Below, piece after piece: positions 60,851 to 64,000 of a DNA stretch of 64,000 nucleotides. A program made the translations under genes and the position numbers. A model generated the notes under the pieces. That model was not told the DNA's origin. It saw only the letters and a list, made by a program, of their open reading frames with translations, and did not search any database. Origin of the DNA: Sinotaia quadrata (Eukaryota; Mollusca; Gastropoda; Architaenioglossa; Viviparidae); the NCBI GenBank assembly GCA_028829895.1, contig CM054179.1, positions 68,676,891 through 68,740,890 of the forward strand, given 5' to 3'. Position 1 is the first letter of the stretch. Every line of letters starts with the position of its first letter.

Positions 60851-62011
60851 CTTTTCGTGAACAGCGCTGCAGCGGACTGCCAGAACGAAAAAGCTGAAGC
60901 AGTTTTGGAACATCCAGATGGCCAGGCCCAGCTGGACGTCGACAAAGTATGAAGACGTGATAAGAGCATGCACCCCAAACACACTGATGCTGCTGCTAGT
61001 CAGGACAACCACGGCGACCCACACCCGGAGATACTGGTCAGCCACCTCCGTCGCCTGTGCCAGGTGAAGATACAAACGTCGATAGATGTGCAAACGACGA
61101 CAAAGCTCGTCTTCATCCGATTGCTGCAGGGATGTCATGACTTCAGCGATTTGTGCAAAATAAAGTGCTAGACAGTAGGCTAGTAAATTTGCCAGGCAGA
61201 TTATGACTGTCCATGACAAAATTGCACACCCTAAAACAATATCAAATAGTATTATAATCAAAATACTTGACATGAATGGATAAATGAGTACAGCTTCGAA
61301 GACAGGTCTTGCACTAGGAAGCCAGAAGAAGACAGCCGGAAAGAGAACAAGAGATGCGCTACATAAGATACTGCAGGCTACAATTCTAGCACGAATGAAA
61401 TATTGTACACTTTTTTTGTTAACTATCAGGCCGCTTTCTTCTGCATTCTCTTGGAAAGCTTCAAGCAGTTGGATGAGGCGCGGAAACCAGTCACGGAGAC
61501 TGACCCAAAACGCAATACTTCCATTCAATGCAATTTGAATTCCCCAGGAAAGGTAAACAATTTTAAAAGACAAATACTGATCATCAACCATGAAAGCAGG
61601 AATAATTCTGAAACTATAAAACCACAACATTAGCACGATGATTAAGCCGTAACTTCTGAGAAGGTATTTTGAAAAACTCATTTTCTTTTTCTGATCTGAG
61701 AGATAACTATTATTCATCTGATTGAGATTCGCACCTGCAAAAGTGCCCGAAGATGATTGGTTTATAAAGGAACTCTTATCAGCAAATCCTTTGCGTTCTT
61801 TCGAGTGTGAATGAAAATTAATACCTCTTGATGATAAAGCGCCATTTTGTGATGCATCAGTTGTATCTTTCGTCTTTGTAGTGGAGTGTCCTATTTTGTT
61901 CGTGTTGCTGTCGATATCAAAGTTCAAATCTAGACCTAGGAATTTCATTGCTTTAATCCATGGTACAAACACCAGTGAAAACTGTCCTCTCCCTTCGTGG
62001 ATTTGCGACAT
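60851..62011 (-). CDS. GRL receptor D, long first exon (TM1-TM6)
   Basis: This exon encodes 387 residues, closely related to receptor A. LVFVPWIKAMKFLGLDLN (13-30) is the N-terminal motif. Hydrophobic segments lie near 117-136, 147-170, 207-231, 250-282, 328-351 and 358-381. DWFPRLIQLLEAF (174-186) and DELCRRLHIYRRLYLHL (301-317) are conserved, and the stretch 277-318 (AYCLALYFAQ...) is almost identical to A. It ends SAVHEK, AAG|GTATGA, phase 0. A TAA lies five codons upstream of the chosen Met, which fixes the start and aligns it with Met11 of A. No private 3' exons exist before exon C, so it most likely splices over C to 56461-56529 and onward, giving 458 aa. Confidence 0.9.
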
Positions 62012-62320
62012 GCTTACAGCTATTGCTTAGAGAGGCAACACAATGTGGACAGGTTGTCTCGCTTGAATTAAAATGTCTGTACTAACAGATTAGCTATGTG
62101 TTCCTTGATTATTTATTAACTTTTGATGTTTGCATTTTAACTGGTTCATATTTGTATAGTACTGCCTACTCCTTCAAAGACTGTTTGTTTCCATGACAAA
62201 TGAATTTCAAACATTGCTGTGCCTGACCACACCCATAAGTATTATGTCAACGAGTTTCTCCTTCACCGTATGCTGGTTCGATATTTTCTTTCTTATTCTG
62301 AACATTATTTTCAATTCCAT
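62012..62320 (-). promoter_or_regulatory. 5' flank of receptor D, partly conserved with A-type flanks
   Basis: Near 62200-62310, TTTCAAACATTGCTGTGCCT and TTCTCCTTCACCGTATGCTG align with about 50010-50095 (unit 2) and about 35070-35130 (unit 1), about 190-300 bp upstream of the ATG. The sequence immediately in front of the ATG is not conserved. Confidence 0.4.
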
Positions 62321-63235
62321 TGTAAACATTCTACGTTTTTATTTATTCATGTCTATAGATTTTCATTGTTATCATTATATTTGAAAATATATAATTATTT
62401 ACTCTATAATATATCAGTAATGCGTTTTAGAGTTAAAACTGTCCGTAATAATTATATATATAAACAACCTATTGAAAGTAATAAAATACATATGTGCTGT
62501 AGTTATGAATACGATAAAAATGTTATTGTAATAATACGCCAAATATTTAACCAGACTGACCACGTGACTGCTGTTCGTGCGGAAAAATGCCCCACAATGT
62601 TATTTAATTATTTTGTGTACCTATGAAACATAATGGAATTTCATTCAATTTAATATTGTTGCAGTATGACTATTGTCTCATAGTGTATTACAGTTAAAAC
62701 GTACTTCTGTTTTAACATGTGAACATTCTTGCACGACACTGGGTGGGAACCACTAAATTCAAGTCAACACTGAATATATTGGTTTTGGAAATTTCTTTAA
62801 ACTCGTAAATCTAACACCAGAATGTACTTAGTTTCTAAGCAAGATTTGCAGTGAGGCACAATATTCACCCCGCAGTCATAATATTTCATATTTGGCGATT
62901 GTTTAAACATTTAGAAATTTACTTTCTTGGGATCATGTGTGACTTGCAATATAGATAGTAATAATTGTAAGTGTCTTTACAAGACTAAGACTAACTGTCT
63001 GATGCTAATAATTGTGTCTTTACAAGACTAAGACTAACTTACCGTCTAGATGCTAATAATTGTAATTGTCTTTACAAGACAATTAACTTAGTGTCCAGAT
63101 GCTAATAATTGTGTCTACAGGTTGAGACGTGATGCCATAATGTCCAATACTTGGAATTTGCAGACGTAATTCTGATATCAGAAGTTCGTATGATTTGATA
63201 TCTCGGAACCTCATAATCTTGGAACTGATTGCATA
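62321..63235. other. Upstream region of unit 3
   Basis: AT-rich, with a 135-codon plus frame at 62219-62626 that overlaps the conserved flank and has no recognisable domain. From about 62930 the sequence aligns with about 35860-36060, including TTGCAATATAGATAGTAATA. A short block (TCTTTACAAGAC, GATGCTAATAATTGT) is repeated three times at about 62975-63115. Confidence 0.5.
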
Positions 63236-63366
63236 AACACCATGTAATCCATGCTCTGATTGCCTATACATCTTGTGATCCATGCTCTGATTGCCTGTAC
63301 ATCTTGTGATCCATGCTCTGATTGCCTATACATCTTGTGATCCATGCTCTGATTGCCTATACACTT
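63236..63366. repeat. Minisatellite, 31 bp x about 4
   Basis: Units contain CCATGCTCTGATTGCCTATA followed by CATCTTGTGAT. The unit 1 counterpart (about 36030-36060, CGTGCTCTAATTACCTACAC) is single-copy. Confidence 0.92.
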
Positions 63367-63429
63367 TTGTAATATATCGGTGTGACACCGAGTCGTGGAC
63401 TTTTCTACTCAGTTGATGCGTACTGCACG

Positions 63430-63835
63430 TGGCACGAACAGTATTAAAGTACTAATAACAAGTTTTGTCTCACGATTATGTCTTAAAGTACCAATAACGA
63501 GTATTGTCTCACGAGCAGTATTAAAGTACCAATAACGAGTTTTGCCTCACAATTATGTATTAAAGTACTAATAACAAGTTTTGTCTCAGGAGTAAAGATT
63601 AAAGTACCAATAACGAGTTTTGTCTCGTGTGTTTGTACTAAAGTACCAATAACAGAGTTTTGTCTCACGAACATGTATTAAAGTACCAATAACTAGACTT
63701 TTTATCTCATACGCGTGTATTAAAGTACCTTTAACTAAAGTTTGTCTCACAAGCTTACATTAAAGTACACATGACTATAGTTATGTCTCTCGAACATATT
63801 TATATTAAAGTATCTATAATAAGAATTTTGTCTCA
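63430..63835. repeat. Degenerate minisatellite, about 40 bp x 10
   Basis: Units are built on ATTAAAGTACCAATAACGAG followed by TTTTGTCTCACGA. They are most regular in the left half and decay to the right. Confidence 0.9.
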
Positions 63836-64000
63836 CGGCCTCGCTGAATAGTTCCATAAACTTCGGTTGCAATAAATAAATATCTGCGCTTTTTATTTCA
63901 CTTAATTTTCTTCTTTTAACTTTCTTCGCATCACTAATTACACCTAATGGAACTTAATGGGCTTATTCATATCCTTTTCCTTACAAACGAATGATAACTT
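63836..64000. other. Window end, nothing recognised
   Basis: AT-rich sequence without a feature that can be supported. Confidence 0.5.

Larger units (their letters stand above)
52400..63260 (-). repeat. Receptor unit 3 (segmental duplication copy)
   Basis: Contains the three short 3' exons, intact exon C and intact exon D, with a D 5' flank related to the A-type flank. Its introns are more diverged from units 1 and 2 than those are from each other, so it is the older split. Confidence 0.75.

Noticed and set aside
60845..62011. Receptor D as an intronless gene ending at its own stop
   Set aside because: The open frame passes the AAG|GTATGA donor by only two residues and would lack TM7; a phase-0 splice to the shared exons restores the full receptor.
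62219..62626. 135-codon plus-strand ORF
   Set aside because: Overlaps the conserved 5' flank of D on the other strand, has no domain, and is AT-rich by composition.

Overview
This is animal nuclear DNA. It is AT-rich, intron-containing and full of microsatellites and 20-90 bp minisatellites, and there is no operon structure, rRNA or recognisable tRNA. The only convincing protein-coding genes are gustatory-receptor-like (GRL) seven-transmembrane proteins. They have intracellular N termini and a C-terminal TM7 motif, SYFFVIIQF, which matches the TYhhhhhQF signature of the insect 7tm_7 chemoreceptor superfamily, and three phase-0 introns near the C terminus. With the LINE fragments and the repeat style, this suggests a lophotrochozoan, probably a mollusc. 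That placement is inference.

Positions 1-27,480 hold no supportable gene. They contain an 878-bp-spaced direct repeat at the left edge, about twenty minisatellite arrays, several microsatellites, a G-quadruplex-type tract, a GC-richer island with an A-rich tail (17.5-18.2 kb), and a minus-strand LINE reverse-transcriptase fragment (23.2-23.7 kb).

Positions 27,480-63,300 hold three diverged copies of one receptor unit, all on the minus strand. Going downstream, each unit has one or more long first exons (about 1.2 kb, carrying TM1-TM6) and then three short 3' exons of 69, 90 and 57 bp carrying the last intracellular loop and TM7. Unit 1: exon A (33712-34902), a C-type pseudo-exon (32.5-33.3 kb), then exons at 31305, 30086 and 27957. 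Unit 2: a truncated A-type fragment (49.6-49.9 kb), exon B (46314-47507), a C-type pseudo-exon (44.2-44.8 kb), then exons at 42376, 40138 and 37513. Unit 3: exon D (60851-62011), exon C (57898-59094), then exons at 56461, 53939 and 52929.

No first exon in units 2 and 3 has its own private 3' set, and all donors and acceptors are phase 0. The simplest reading is that alternative first exons splice onto shared C-terminal exons, as in Drosophila Gr23a, Gr28b and Gr39a. Unit 1 exon 3 has an in-frame TGA, so receptor A would lose TM7. B, C and D can be assembled without internal stops (predicted 469, 470 and 458 aa).

Comparing the three units also shows how repeats arose: several minisatellites are expansions of sequence that is still single-copy in a sister unit, and one 38-bp array grew inside LINE reverse-transcriptase coding sequence. 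Positions 63,300-64,000 are minisatellites.
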